Below are positions 1 to 8,286 of a stretch of DNA of 59,105 bases, piece after piece. Origin of the DNA: an uncultured Bacteroidales bacterium (lineage in GTDB: Bacteria > Bacteroidota > Bacteroidia > Bacteroidales > UBA4417); assembly GCA_903946925.1 (NCBI GenBank), contig CAJAXK010000378.1, forward strand, positions 1 to 59,105, in the 5' to 3' direction. A program made the translations under genes and the position numbers. Position 1 is the first letter of the stretch. Each line of letters opens with the position of its first letter. Under the pieces are notes generated by a model. The model was given only the letters and a program-made list of their open reading frames with translations. It had not been told where the DNA came from and made no database searches.

Positions 1-229
1 AGTTCAAGGTTCAATGCTTCGCGTTCAAGGTTCAAATGTTCGCTTGTTCAATTGTTCGCTTGTTCAATTGTTCAAGGTTCAATGTTTCGCGTTCAAGGTT
101 CAAATGTTCGTTTATTCAATTGTACGCTTGTTCAATTGTTCAAGGTTCAATGCTTCGCGTTCAAGGTTCAAATGTTCAAGGTTCAAAAAATTGGCCACTA
201 AGTTTGTCGAAGTGCAAGGTTTAATGGTA
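1..229. repeat. 68-bp-period tandem array of GTTCAA words
   Basis: The stretch is built almost entirely from the word GTTCAA and variants. The string GGTTCAATG followed by a TTCGCG block starts at 8, 76 and 144, so the array has a 68-bp period with about 2.5 diverged copies visible, and it may continue left of the window. It ends at 191-215 in a unique-looking block beginning TTGGCCACTAAG that recurs with one mismatch at 47490-47514. Open reading frames across it are products of the repeat and carry no recognisable domain. Confidence 0.85.
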
Positions 230-3200
230 TTAATTAAGTTTGAAAAAAGTTTCTTTTCCTCCTAAAAGCTTCGATTTATTAGTATTGATAATTACAGTAG
301 CATTATTATCCGCTGTACAAATCAATTCGGTTCTATTGATTTTAATTTTAAAGTGTGTGCCTTTAAAAGCAAGCCCAAAACTTAATGATTCCCAGGCATC
401 GGGCAACGAAGGCTGAAGCGAAAGAAACTCATCGTCGAATGAAATACCGGCAAATGTCGATAAGGCAATAAGCACAGTGCCGGCCATTACCCCTGCATGT
501 ATTCCTTCGGCTGTGGTGCCTCCCTGTATATCAACATAATCGCTTGCCAAAGCATCGGAATACAATTGCCAGCTCATTTCCCTTTTTCCGGCAATGGAAG
601 CTAAACGGGCATGAACAATTCGGCTAAGTGTGGATCCGTGAGAAGTGCGCCCAAAGTAATATTCGAGGTTGCGTTGAAGGTAATCTTCAGGCAGCGAATA
701 ACCTAAGCCTGCGATTAAGCTGTCAACCTCGGATTTGCTGAGGTTATAAAATGTCATTAGCATATCAGCTTGTTTGGCAACTTTGAACTCATCAGGTGTA
801 AGGCCTTCAGCTTTTAATATGCGATCCATACGGTAAATATTCCCGTATTTCTTTTTGTAAAAATCCCAGTCCAGTTCTTTCAGGTCGAAATAACCTTCGT
901 ATTGGGCAATAATCCCATCGGCATTAATATCGAGGAACAGTTTGCCTTTAATATCTTCCCATTTTTTAAGTTCATCCAAGGAAAAACCGAGCTTTTCGAA
1001 CTCAGCCAAACCATTTTCTTCATACGATTCCAGAATAAGTGCAGCTTTACCAAAAGCCCAAGCGACCATTAAATTGGTGTATGCATTGTTGTTCAATCCA
1101 CCTTCACTGGCATCAGGATATTGCTCGTGAAATTCATCAGGACCCATAACTTTGGTGAGGTCGTAGCGTTGGCGGCTTTCGTTCCAATGGCATTTGCTTG
1201 CCCAGAAACGGCAGATTTGCAGGAACATTTCAGTCCCAAAACCCTTCATGAAATCCGTGTCACCAGTTATTTGAAAATACTGATAAATATCAAAAGCCAC
1301 TGCCAGCGAAACATGGCGTTGGAGCGAGCTGTGATCTGCATCCCATTGCCCGTTCAAAGGGTTGAGGTGGACTACCTGGGTTTCTTCGCGGCCATCGGAA
1401 CCACTTTGCCATGGGAACATGGCACCCGAATAACCATATTCTTTAGCATACTCTTTAGCTTTTTCGAGCCTGCGGTAGCGGTACATCAGCATGGATTTTG
1501 CCACGTCCGGAAGGTTGATATCGTATAAGGGAAGTATAAATAATTCGTCCCAGAAGATATGGCCGCGATACGCTTCCCCGTGCAAACCACGTGCGGTAAT
1601 ACTTGCATCAATGGCACTATTGTGCGGCGACATACTTACCATCAGGTGGTACAAATGCAACCTGAGTAGTTTTTGCGAAAACCGATCACCAGTAACCTGC
1701 ATATCAATCTTTTCCCAAACAGCTTTCCAGGCTATAGAGCTTTCATGCAATAAATTTTCAAAATCCGACTGAAGATTATCCAAAGTTTCTTTTGCAGATG
1801 CAAGCGGATTGGTTGAATCGTCATTTTTTGAAGTAAAGATTGCTGCATTTTTAACAATTGTAACTACTTCTTCGAGGGCAATATCAAACGAAACAGTTCC
1901 GTAAACCACGGATGGTGAAATTTCATTAATAATTGTCTTAACCATAGCCTTGCCATGTTTAAAGAAATAATGGTCGGCAACTTCTGCAATTTTTATTTCT
2001 GACTGGGTTGTTGAAACCACAATATACTGTCTATTGCCTTCTGCGCCCTGGCTAACAGCCTTCAGATGGTGCTGGTTGAGGGATTTGTACCTTTCGACAC
2101 CATCGTTTATTATATTGCCGTTTAAGCCTGTTTTAACAGTTATTTTCCCGCTATAATTTAAAGGTTTTATGGAATACTGCAAAGCTGATATATGCGGATT
2201 TGCCATGGAAGCAAATCTTTTGGATTCAATTAGCGTTTCATTCCCGTTTATATCGCGGACTTTTAACAATCGTGTCAACAATCCCGATTTGAAATCAAGT
2301 ATGCGCTCAATTGACAGTATCCGGGTGTTATTTATATCGAACCAATCGCCATCATTAATCCGGAAAGTTACCGGTAGCCAATTAGGTGCATTTACAAAAT
2401 CTTCGTTCCAAACATCCTTGCCCGAAATGGGTGTGCTCAGACGGTTGTAAAGCCCCGCAATATAAGTTCCTGGATAATTTATTTTGTTGGCATCGCTCTC
2501 GTCCATGGCACCCCGCGTGCCGAAATATCCATTTCCAACGCTTAACAAGGCTTCGCGGGTACGTTCTTTAGCAGGCTCGTAGGTATGATATGTTATATTC
2601 CAACCATCTTCCTCAATTCCATCCACAAACCAATTATTCAAGGCTTCGAGCGAGGTTTCTGAAATATCATCAACAACAATATCGGCACCGTTTACAAGTA
2701 ATTCGTGTTTGTTCTCTTCGCGGGCAATGCCCAAAACAAGCCCAAAATTTCCCGCATGTCCTGCTGCAACACCAGATACAGCATCCTCAACAACTATTGC
2801 ATTATGGGGTTTTACCCCCAAATTGGCTGCTGCGGTGGTAAAAATATCCGGTTCAGGTTTTCCTTTTAGGCCCATTTCGGCTGAAACCACACCATCAACC
2901 CTTGTTTCAATTAATGGCATAAGCCCGGCAGCCTCAAGTACGGCTTCACAATTTTTACTTGACGAAGCAACGCCAATCCGTATTCCGGCCTTTTTCAGGT
3001 CATGCATCATTTGCACAGTTGACTCATAAACACTTACGCCATCACGTTGCAGCACTTCGTTGAAAGTGATATTTTTCCTATTGCCCAATCCGCACACTGT
3101 TTCCAATTCAACATCATCGGAAGGATCGCCAAAAGGGATATGGATCCCACGCGATTCCAAAAATGATTTTACCCCTTCGTAGCGTGGTTTGCCATCTACA

Positions 3201-3379
3201 AAAGGCAGATAATCATCTTTTTGGGTAAATTCCTTGAAAGTCTCGCCATGTAATTTTTCACGGTACAACAGATAATCGTCGAACATTTTTTTCCATGCAT
3301 GGCTATGAACCAAAGCTGTGCGTGTTATTACTCCATCGAGATCGAAAATTACTGCTTCGAAAATATATTTTGTTGACAT
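230..3379 (-). CDS. Beta-phosphoglucomutase / GH65 alpha-glucoside phosphorylase fusion
   Basis: A 1049-residue two-enzyme fusion. Residues 1 to about 250 are a HAD-superfamily beta-phosphoglucomutase: FDLDG at 12-16 supplies nucleophile D13 and acid/base D15, and KPEPD and VEDAVSG follow. This half resembles mycobacterial Rv3400-type enzymes, as recalled from the family. From about residue 262 the protein is a GH65 phosphorylase, with the MGPDEFHE motif placing the general acid at E749. GH65 enzymes cleave maltose, trehalose or kojibiose with phosphate to beta-glucose-1-phosphate, which the other half would convert to glucose-6-phosphate. No signal peptide is visible, so it should be cytoplasmic. 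Disaccharide specificity cannot be read from sequence. It lies 211 bp downstream of the GH13 gene on the same strand. Confidence 0.93.
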   Translation of the reverse strand: MSTKYIFEAVIFDLDGVITRTALVHSHAWKKMFDDYLLYREKLHGETFKEFTQKDDYLPFVDGKPRYEGVKSFLESRGIHIPFGDPSDDVELETVCGLGNRKNITFNEVLQRDGVSVYESTVQMMHDLKKAGIRIGVASSSKNCEAVLEAAGLMPLIETRVDGVVSAEMGLKGKPEPDIFTTAAANLGVKPHNAIVVEDAVSGVAAGHAGNFGLVLGIAREENKHELLVNGADIVVDDISETSLEALNNWFVDGIEEDGWNITYHTYEPAKERTREALLSVGNGYFGTRGAMDESDANKINYPGTYIAGLYNRLSTPISGKDVWNEDFVNAPNWLPVTFRINDGDWFDINNTRILSIERILDFKSGLLTRLLKVRDINGNETLIESKRFASMANPHISALQYSIKPLNYSGKITVKTGLNGNIINDGVERYKSLNQHHLKAVSQGAEGNRQYIVVSTTQSEIKIAEVADHYFFKHGKAMVKTIINEISPSVVYGTVSFDIALEEVVTIVKNAAIFTSKNDDSTNPLASAKETLDNLQSDFENLLHESSIAWKAVWEKIDMQVTGDRFSQKLLRLHLYHLMVSMSPHNSAIDASITARGLHGEAYRGHIFWDELFILPLYDINLPDVAKSMLMYRYRRLEKAKEYAKEYGYSGAMFPWQSGSDGREETQVVHLNPLNGQWDADHSSLQRHVSLAVAFDIYQYFQITGDTDFMKGFGTEMFLQICRFWASKCHWNESRQRYDLTKVMGPDEFHEQYPDASEGGLNNNAYTNLMVAWAFGKAALILESYEENGLAEFEKLGFSLDELKKWEDIKGKLFLDINADGIIAQYEGYFDLKELDWDFYKKKYGNIYRMDRILKAEGLTPDEFKVAKQADMLMTFYNLSKSEVDSLIAGLGYSLPEDYLQRNLEYYFGRTSHGSTLSRIVHARLASIAGKREMSWQLYSDALASDYVDIQGGTTAEGIHAGVMAGTVLIALSTFAGISFDDEFLSLQPSLPDAWESLSFGLAFKGTHFKIKINRTELICTADNNATVIINTNKSKLLGGKETFFKLN

Positions 3380-3394
3380 TGGGGAAGGGTTAGA

Positions 3395-3565
3395 GGTGGG
3401 TGGGATTGTTATTTGGTGGTTAATTGGTTGTCATTCGGTGGTTATTGGTGGTCATTCGGTGGTTATTGGTCGTCATTCGGTGGTCATTGGTGGTTATTCG
3501 TGGTTATTCGTGGTTATTCGTGGTTATTCGTGGTGGTTGGTGGTGGTTGGTGGATTGATAAAATT
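3395..3565. repeat. Low-complexity GGTGGTTATTGG array
   Basis: The gap between the GH13 and GH65 genes is filled by tandem variants of GTGGTTATTGG and GTGGTCATTCGG, ending in repeated GTGGTTATTC and GTGGTTGGTG words. The unit is about 10-12 bp. An open reading frame crosses it (3318-3590, plus) but encodes only a degenerate repeat. I see no promoter or terminator here, so whether the two flanking genes share a transcript is unclear. Confidence 0.8.
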
Positions 3566-3590
3566 TGATTTTTCTGTTTATACATTTTAA

Positions 3591-5276
3591 TCAACTTATA
3601 ATAAACCAATTAAATCCATAAGGTTCTATTGTTAAAGGCGAGTTGTTATCAAAAACATTTAAACTTTTTCCGGCTAGTGAAGGGAGTTCTATTTTTACAG
3701 TTTCCTCAGTCATATTATGGATAATGAGCCATTTTTCGTTTTCATAAGTACGGATAAATGAGAGCAAGTTCCTATTGACGGTGTTGGGCAGGGTGATAAA
3801 CTCAATGTTGCCGCGCCCAAAAGTTTTGTGCTGGTTGCGGATATGCAGCATCAGCTTTAGCTTTTGATAAATTTTACTGCTCAGGCTTTCAGGATTAGTG
3901 AGGTTTTGGGTAAGCTCGGTCCAGTCTATCTTTCCACGGCATAAAAACCTGGTATCATCTTTCCCCGTAAGGGTAATCATTTCGTTATAGTAGGCCTCAT
4001 CGTTTAGTTTCCCAAATTCGTCGCCGTAGTAAATAACAGGCGTACCAGGCAAGGTTAAAATGATGGAAAATGCTAACAATATCTTACGTTCATCGCGTTG
4101 CATCAGTTCAGAAAGCCGAGCTGAAATGCCTTCGCCCAAACGGAAATCCCATTCTGGTTTAAGGCAATATTTTTGATGGATATATTTTCTTTCCTCTTCG
4201 GTAACATATACCAATTCGAGGCTCAGTTCGTCGTGGCAACGCAGGAATGTGAACCATTGACCGCTTTTAGGCAATTCGGGTGTAAATTCCCGGGATAAAG
4301 TTTCTTCGATAGGTTTGCCACTGTGCATGGCAATGGATTTGTAAATACGTGGCATTAAAGGGAAATGGTACGCAGCCTGACATTCATCGTCCTGGCCCAT
4401 GTATTCAACCACTTTGGCGGGCTGCTGGCAGGCTTCGGCTAATAAAAGTGAGCCTGGGGTAACATAATCGAGTATGGCCCTAAAAAACTTTACAATTAGA
4501 TGAGTGTTGGTAAGGTTTTCACATTCCGTGCCTTCTTCTTTCCAGATGTAAGGCGTTGCATCGGCCCTGAAACCATCAACACCTGCTTTTTGCCAGAAGA
4601 GCAGCACTTTGCAAATCTCTAAAAGTACTTTGGGGTTTCTATAATTCAAATCAGGTTGGAAATTAAAAAACCTGTGAAAATAATACTGATCGCCTTTTTT
4701 CTCCCAGTTCGAGGATTCTATCCCTTTAAAGATAATTCGCGCATCCTTATACAACGTATTATCGTCGGACCAGATATAAAAATCCCTGAACGCGTTGTCT
4801 TTCGATTTGGATGCTTCAATAAACCAAGGATGTTCATCAGAAGTATGGTTCATCGAAATGTCGAAAATTACCCTAATCCCTTTATGATGAGCATCGGCTA
4901 AAAATTGCATGAAAATCTGTTGATCAACAGTTTTACCTGTTTTGTCCAGCAATTCGGGCCTAATTTTGGTATAATCGCTTATATCGAAACCGGCATCCCG
5001 CATTGGCGATTCGAGTACGGGTAACAACCAGATACAGTTAACGCCCAATTCCTGAAGGTAATCAAGCTTTTGGGTCAGGCCAGGAAAATCGGAATTGAAC
5101 AAATCCGCATAGAGCGAATATACCACTGCATCCTTGTACCAATCAGATTGGTTGGTTTCGTGGTTATTTATAATCCGGTTTTCTTCGATTGAGTTTAAAA
5201 AATCCTCCAGGATATGGGTCGAAGCCCAGGGGTAGAGTTTCCCCCAAATATCAAATAACAAACCATGTTGGAGCAT
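3591..5276 (-). CDS. GH13 alpha-glucan enzyme, trehalose-synthase-like
   Basis: A 561-residue GH13 enzyme without a signal peptide. The catalytic triad is visible: D239 in GFRADATPY, E281 in LLLAEACQQP and D349 in FLRCHDELSLE. WYKDAVVYS, the GTECENL stretch after the nucleophile and the HDELSLE form are closest to maltose alpha-glucosyltransferase (trehalose synthase, GH13_16). The loop after the first strand is shorter than in classical TreS, so plain intracellular alpha-glucosidase or amylase activity remains possible. About 45 residues precede the barrel. The neighbouring GH65/beta-PGM fusion suggests a role in turning imported maltose, trehalose or oligomers into hexose phosphate. It is separated from the sus genes by a terminator and a repeat. 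Confidence 0.85.
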   Translation of the reverse strand: MLQHGLLFDIWGKLYPWASTHILEDFLNSIEENRIINNHETNQSDWYKDAVVYSLYADLFNSDFPGLTQKLDYLQELGVNCIWLLPVLESPMRDAGFDISDYTKIRPELLDKTGKTVDQQIFMQFLADAHHKGIRVIFDISMNHTSDEHPWFIEASKSKDNAFRDFYIWSDDNTLYKDARIIFKGIESSNWEKKGDQYYFHRFFNFQPDLNYRNPKVLLEICKVLLFWQKAGVDGFRADATPYIWKEEGTECENLTNTHLIVKFFRAILDYVTPGSLLLAEACQQPAKVVEYMGQDDECQAAYHFPLMPRIYKSIAMHSGKPIEETLSREFTPELPKSGQWFTFLRCHDELSLELVYVTEEERKYIHQKYCLKPEWDFRLGEGISARLSELMQRDERKILLAFSIILTLPGTPVIYYGDEFGKLNDEAYYNEMITLTGKDDTRFLCRGKIDWTELTQNLTNPESLSSKIYQKLKLMLHIRNQHKTFGRGNIEFITLPNTVNRNLLSFIRTYENEKWLIIHNMTEETVKIELPSLAGKSLNVFDNNSPLTIEPYGFNWFIIS

Positions 5277-5417
5277 AACAATTGGTTATTACAGGATGTA
5301 ATTGAAAAAGCAAGAAATGAAAAGGGACAGTAAACCTAATAGTAAAACCGAAACTGAAACAATGGGCTAACCCATATTCCGTGTTTAATTGTTTCACATA
5401 AGACTGACCTTAAAGAA

Positions 5418-5565
5418 GAGTACACTCCGAAAAGTCTTTTTTAGCCACAAAGGCACAAAGCCTCTAAGTTTCACTAATATAAAGCTGAATAACACTTTTT
5501 TGTGAACCTTTGTGTCATAGTGCCTTAGTGGCGGTTCGTAATTTTTAGGTTATCGGAGCGGACTC
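5418..5565. repeat. Dispersed ~150-bp inverted-repeat element, copy 1
   Basis: The ends are inverted copies of each other: ACTCCGAAAAG on the left and TATCGGAGCGGACTC on the right. Inside, GCCACAAAGGCACAAAG faces CTTTGTGTCATAGTGCC followed by TTAGTGGC, so the whole element could fold as one long imperfect hairpin. Related copies are at 27357-27507, 42621-42764 and 43391-43540. No coding capacity is seen. The rest of the 424-bp gap between the GH13 and SusF-like genes holds the terminator at 5652-5686 and otherwise nothing I can identify. Confidence 0.8.
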
Positions 5566-5651
5566 AAAGAACAAAATGGAAAAAGTCACAAAAATTTAAA
5601 GCATTGTTTTTCAGCGCTTTAATAATAGCTTATTCCTGAATTAGATTTAAA

Positions 5652-5686
5652 AAAAGGGGCTGTCCCATTACGTTCCAGCCCCTTTT
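5652..5686 (-). terminator. Rho-independent terminator of the sus operon
   Basis: Perfect 11-bp arms AAAAGGGGCTG (5652-5662) and CAGCCCCTTTT (5676-5686) enclose a 13-nt loop. It lies 15 nt after the stop codon of the SusF-like gene, with a T-run on the minus strand. It should separate the sus genes from the downstream GH13 and GH65 genes. Confidence 0.85.
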
Positions 5687-5700
5687 AAAATCAAACAACT

Positions 5701-7392
5701 CTATTTTTTTCCGTTTTTGGTAACAGTACAGCGCATTGTACCATCAAGGAACAATTTAATTGTATAGTTTCCGGCTGCAGCAACTGCAATATTGGATCCA
5801 TTTGGGGTTAATGAAGTAATATCACCACCCAAGTTGTAACCCCAATCATCATTTGCCCTGAATTTGAATTCACCGGCAGTTAAATTAAGTGTTGCAGTCA
5901 TGGCTTTATTTGTTGCATCCCAGGTCATATTCTGATCCGAATCCCATCCACCTGCTGTAGCACTACCAATTACACCCCAACGGTTAGCGGTATAGGTATA
6001 TTCGTTAGGATGGCTTAGGTCTAAAGCAAAGTAGTAATCAGCAGCCATGGCAATTGGAATGTTTGATCCGCCTGCATCCAAGGTAGCATTGGCAGCAGTG
6101 CTACCATAGTTGAAGCCCCAATCATGGTTTGCCCTGAATTTGAATTCACCAACTGCGCAAGCCATTCCACCTCTCCAGGTACTTGTGGCAGGATCGAAAG
6201 CAAGGGCAGTTTCGTCGCCCCAGCCACCTGGTGAAGCTGAACCAATAACACCCCAAACTGTAGCAACTGCAGTGTATGTCAAAGCTGAAGCATCTACATT
6301 AAGTTTGTAGTATCCTGCAGGGGAAGCGAAATTTCCTCCGCTTGCATCCAATGTGCCTGGTGTTGCGCCAGCACCGTAGTTTGGCCCATCCCAATTAGGT
6401 TTGGAAGCAAATTTCCATTCGTTGTTAGCATTGGCCATATAAACATAACCTTCAAGTTTGGTAGGTGCCGAAGAAAGGCTTTTTACAATTGGTGAATTTG
6501 CAGGATCCCAATCCTTTAAGGTAGAGCCTGGATAACTTGCTGCCACGTAATTACCTGGAATATACCAAGTCATAACTGAGAGGTAAGTGGTAACTTTTAA
6601 AGTTACAACATTCGAATATTGTGGGTTTGTTCCTGGATACGCACCTTGCGTTGCACTCACCCTGAAAGTAATGTCACCGGTTGTATTTGGAGCAACACCT
6701 GCATTAATGGCAGCGTTATTCAAATCATTTACGGTAATACTTCCTACAAAAGCAGCTCCAAATTTCAAAACGGTAGGAGATGTAAAAGTACCGTCAGCTT
6801 TACCAATCTCTACCGAATATTCGAGAGGGATATTTCCGTATTCAGTAGCATTCCACTGAAAAGCAACAGCAGTCTTTGTAGCATTCTCTACTACTAAGGT
6901 TAAAGGGCCGGCTGGTAGGATTGATAAAGTAATAGGAATGATGTAAGGAGTAACAGAAACAGTAACAGAGTTGGATTTATATTGCTCGTTATTGTTGGCA
7001 TACGATGAAATGATGCGCATTTCGAGTGTATAAGGATTGCTTATGCCCCCAAAACCAAAAACAATCGCGTTGAGTTCTTTTGCAGTAAAGGAAGTGCTTA
7101 ATACTCCCTTTAATACCCTGGTAACAGGTTTTGCAAAATTCTTACCTGCAGAATCTATTTGAACAACAAACTTTTGATTTGCGGAATCGGTGGCGTAGTT
7201 AGGCCATGTCCAGTTCAAAGTAAGCGCGGTTTTGCTTGAATCTGCAATTAGAGCGGTTACCGAAGGTGAACTACTGGACAACACAACCCCGTTTCCAGTT
7301 TTATAAAGAGGTAAATCCCCTTCTTTCTGGCAAGCAGTGAAAACCATAACGATTGCCACTGTTGCTATTAAAATTTTTACTATGTTTTTCAT
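5701..7392 (-). CDS. SusE/SusF-like starch-binding outer-membrane lipoprotein
   Basis: A 563-residue lipoprotein: a hydrophobic signal ends at TAC, giving lipid Cys21. Residues about 25-270 hold two SusE-type beta-sandwich modules (ALTLNWTWPNY and AVAFQWNATEYG starts). The C-terminal half has three carbohydrate-binding-like modules. The last two begin WGVIGSA..GGW and share GEFKFRAN.DWG.N, with near-identical DNA at 5846-5874 and 6122-6150, so they look like a recent internal duplication. In the Sus paradigm such proteins bind starch on the cell surface beside SusC/SusD. It is last in the susC-D-E-F operon, 30 bp after the SusE-like gene, and is followed by a terminator. Confidence 0.88.
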   Translation of the reverse strand: MKNIVKILIATVAIVMVFTACQKEGDLPLYKTGNGVVLSSSSPSVTALIADSSKTALTLNWTWPNYATDSANQKFVVQIDSAGKNFAKPVTRVLKGVLSTSFTAKELNAIVFGFGGISNPYTLEMRIISSYANNNEQYKSNSVTVSVTPYIIPITLSILPAGPLTLVVENATKTAVAFQWNATEYGNIPLEYSVEIGKADGTFTSPTVLKFGAAFVGSITVNDLNNAAINAGVAPNTTGDITFRVSATQGAYPGTNPQYSNVVTLKVTTYLSVMTWYIPGNYVAASYPGSTLKDWDPANSPIVKSLSSAPTKLEGYVYMANANNEWKFASKPNWDGPNYGAGATPGTLDASGGNFASPAGYYKLNVDASALTYTAVATVWGVIGSASPGGWGDETALAFDPATSTWRGGMACAVGEFKFRANHDWGFNYGSTAANATLDAGGSNIPIAMAADYYFALDLSHPNEYTYTANRWGVIGSATAGGWDSDQNMTWDATNKAMTATLNLTAGEFKFRANDDWGYNLGGDITSLTPNGSNIAVAAAGNYTIKLFLDGTMRCTVTKNGKK

Positions 7393-7422
7393 AATTTACA
7401 GTTTAAGAAGAAAAGAAAGGAT

Positions 7423-8262
7423 TTACTGTTTTTCAACATAATATTTACCCAGTTGGAAATCAACGGTAACCTTGTATGTTCCGGCAGTAGCAGGGCCAGG
7501 GAATTGTGGGTCGGAATCTTTCATCTCGAAGGTACCCCCTGATACAACGCTTCCATCAAGGGCATGGTATTGCGATCCCCAAACACCCATTTTCTGAACC
7601 AGCTTATAACCGCCGCCACCTAACATATCAACAGTAAGTGTGTACAAAGTATAAACGTTAGGGTTTTGTGTAAATTTCTGGGTTACATCGTAAGGAGATG
7701 CAAGAGGGTTATTCCATCCTCCAGCAGCAGCATTGCCAACTAACCATAAAGTGCCTTCGGTAGGCACGGCCACCAATGGAGGAGGCATAAATGGGGTAGC
7801 AGTCAATTGAAGCACATTTGAGTATAAAGCACCCGAATTATTCTTCAATACTGATTTAATCCTGAACTCGAGGTTATGCGAAACGCCGGTTTTCAGAAGC
7901 ATGGTATTCGATAAATACGAATTTAATGTGCCGACTTTAAAGGTTACATTGAGGTCGCCAGTGAAGGAAACTGTCAGTTTATTTGGATTTGTAAAATTAG
8001 CACCGGTAGTGTCCACCTCAAGGTAGTAGGTAACATCCTGCGAACTTACCCCTGTAGTGAAAGTGTAGTTTGGATTAGTCCAGGAAAACGTTACACAATC
8101 TTCTTCTTTAGTGGCATCAGTCAGAACTAGGGCCGTTTTGTTTGAGTTCAATACAGGTGCCGTTCCTCCTTCAAGGTAGATCTTCTTTTCGTCTTTGCTG
8201 CACGACCAGACTACAGAAGTCAGGAGTAGGCAGAGAAACATATATTTGGTTTTCATTTTCAT
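7423..8262 (-). CDS. SusE-like outer-membrane lipoprotein
   Basis: A 279-residue lipoprotein with signal MKMKTKYMFLCLLLTSVVWS and lipid Cys21; ATG two codons in (8256) is an equally good start. Residues about 35-150 form a SusE N-terminal module (DCVTFSWTNPNYTF, YYLEVDTTGANF). A single C-terminal module starts at LWLVGNAAAGGWNNP and resembles the SusE/SusF starch-binding domain. It is shorter than the SusF-like neighbour, having one binding module instead of three. It lies between susD (24 bp) and the SusF-like gene (30 bp), so co-transcription is very likely. Inferred role: surface alpha-glucan binding. Confidence 0.85.
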   Translation of the reverse strand: MKMKTKYMFLCLLLTSVVWSCSKDEKKIYLEGGTAPVLNSNKTALVLTDATKEEDCVTFSWTNPNYTFTTGVSSQDVTYYLEVDTTGANFTNPNKLTVSFTGDLNVTFKVGTLNSYLSNTMLLKTGVSHNLEFRIKSVLKNNSGALYSNVLQLTATPFMPPPLVAVPTEGTLWLVGNAAAGGWNNPLASPYDVTQKFTQNPNVYTLYTLTVDMLGGGGYKLVQKMGVWGSQYHALDGSVVSGGTFEMKDSDPQFPGPATAGTYKVTVDFQLGKYYVEKQ

Positions 8263-8286
8263 AGTTGATTGTTTTAAAGGTCGGGA

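Noticed and set aside
14-265. Open reading frames of 62-83 codons over the GTTCAA array
   Set aside because: The translation is only the repeat read in two frames; no domain, signal or promoter.
1121-1528. 135-codon plus-strand frame inside the GH65 gene
   Set aside because: Antisense shadow of a strongly conserved enzyme region, with no protein-like features.
3318-3590. 90-codon plus-strand frame upstream of the GH65 gene
   Set aside because: Its second half is GTGGTTATTGG repeat, and it begins inside the conserved HAD start on the other strand.
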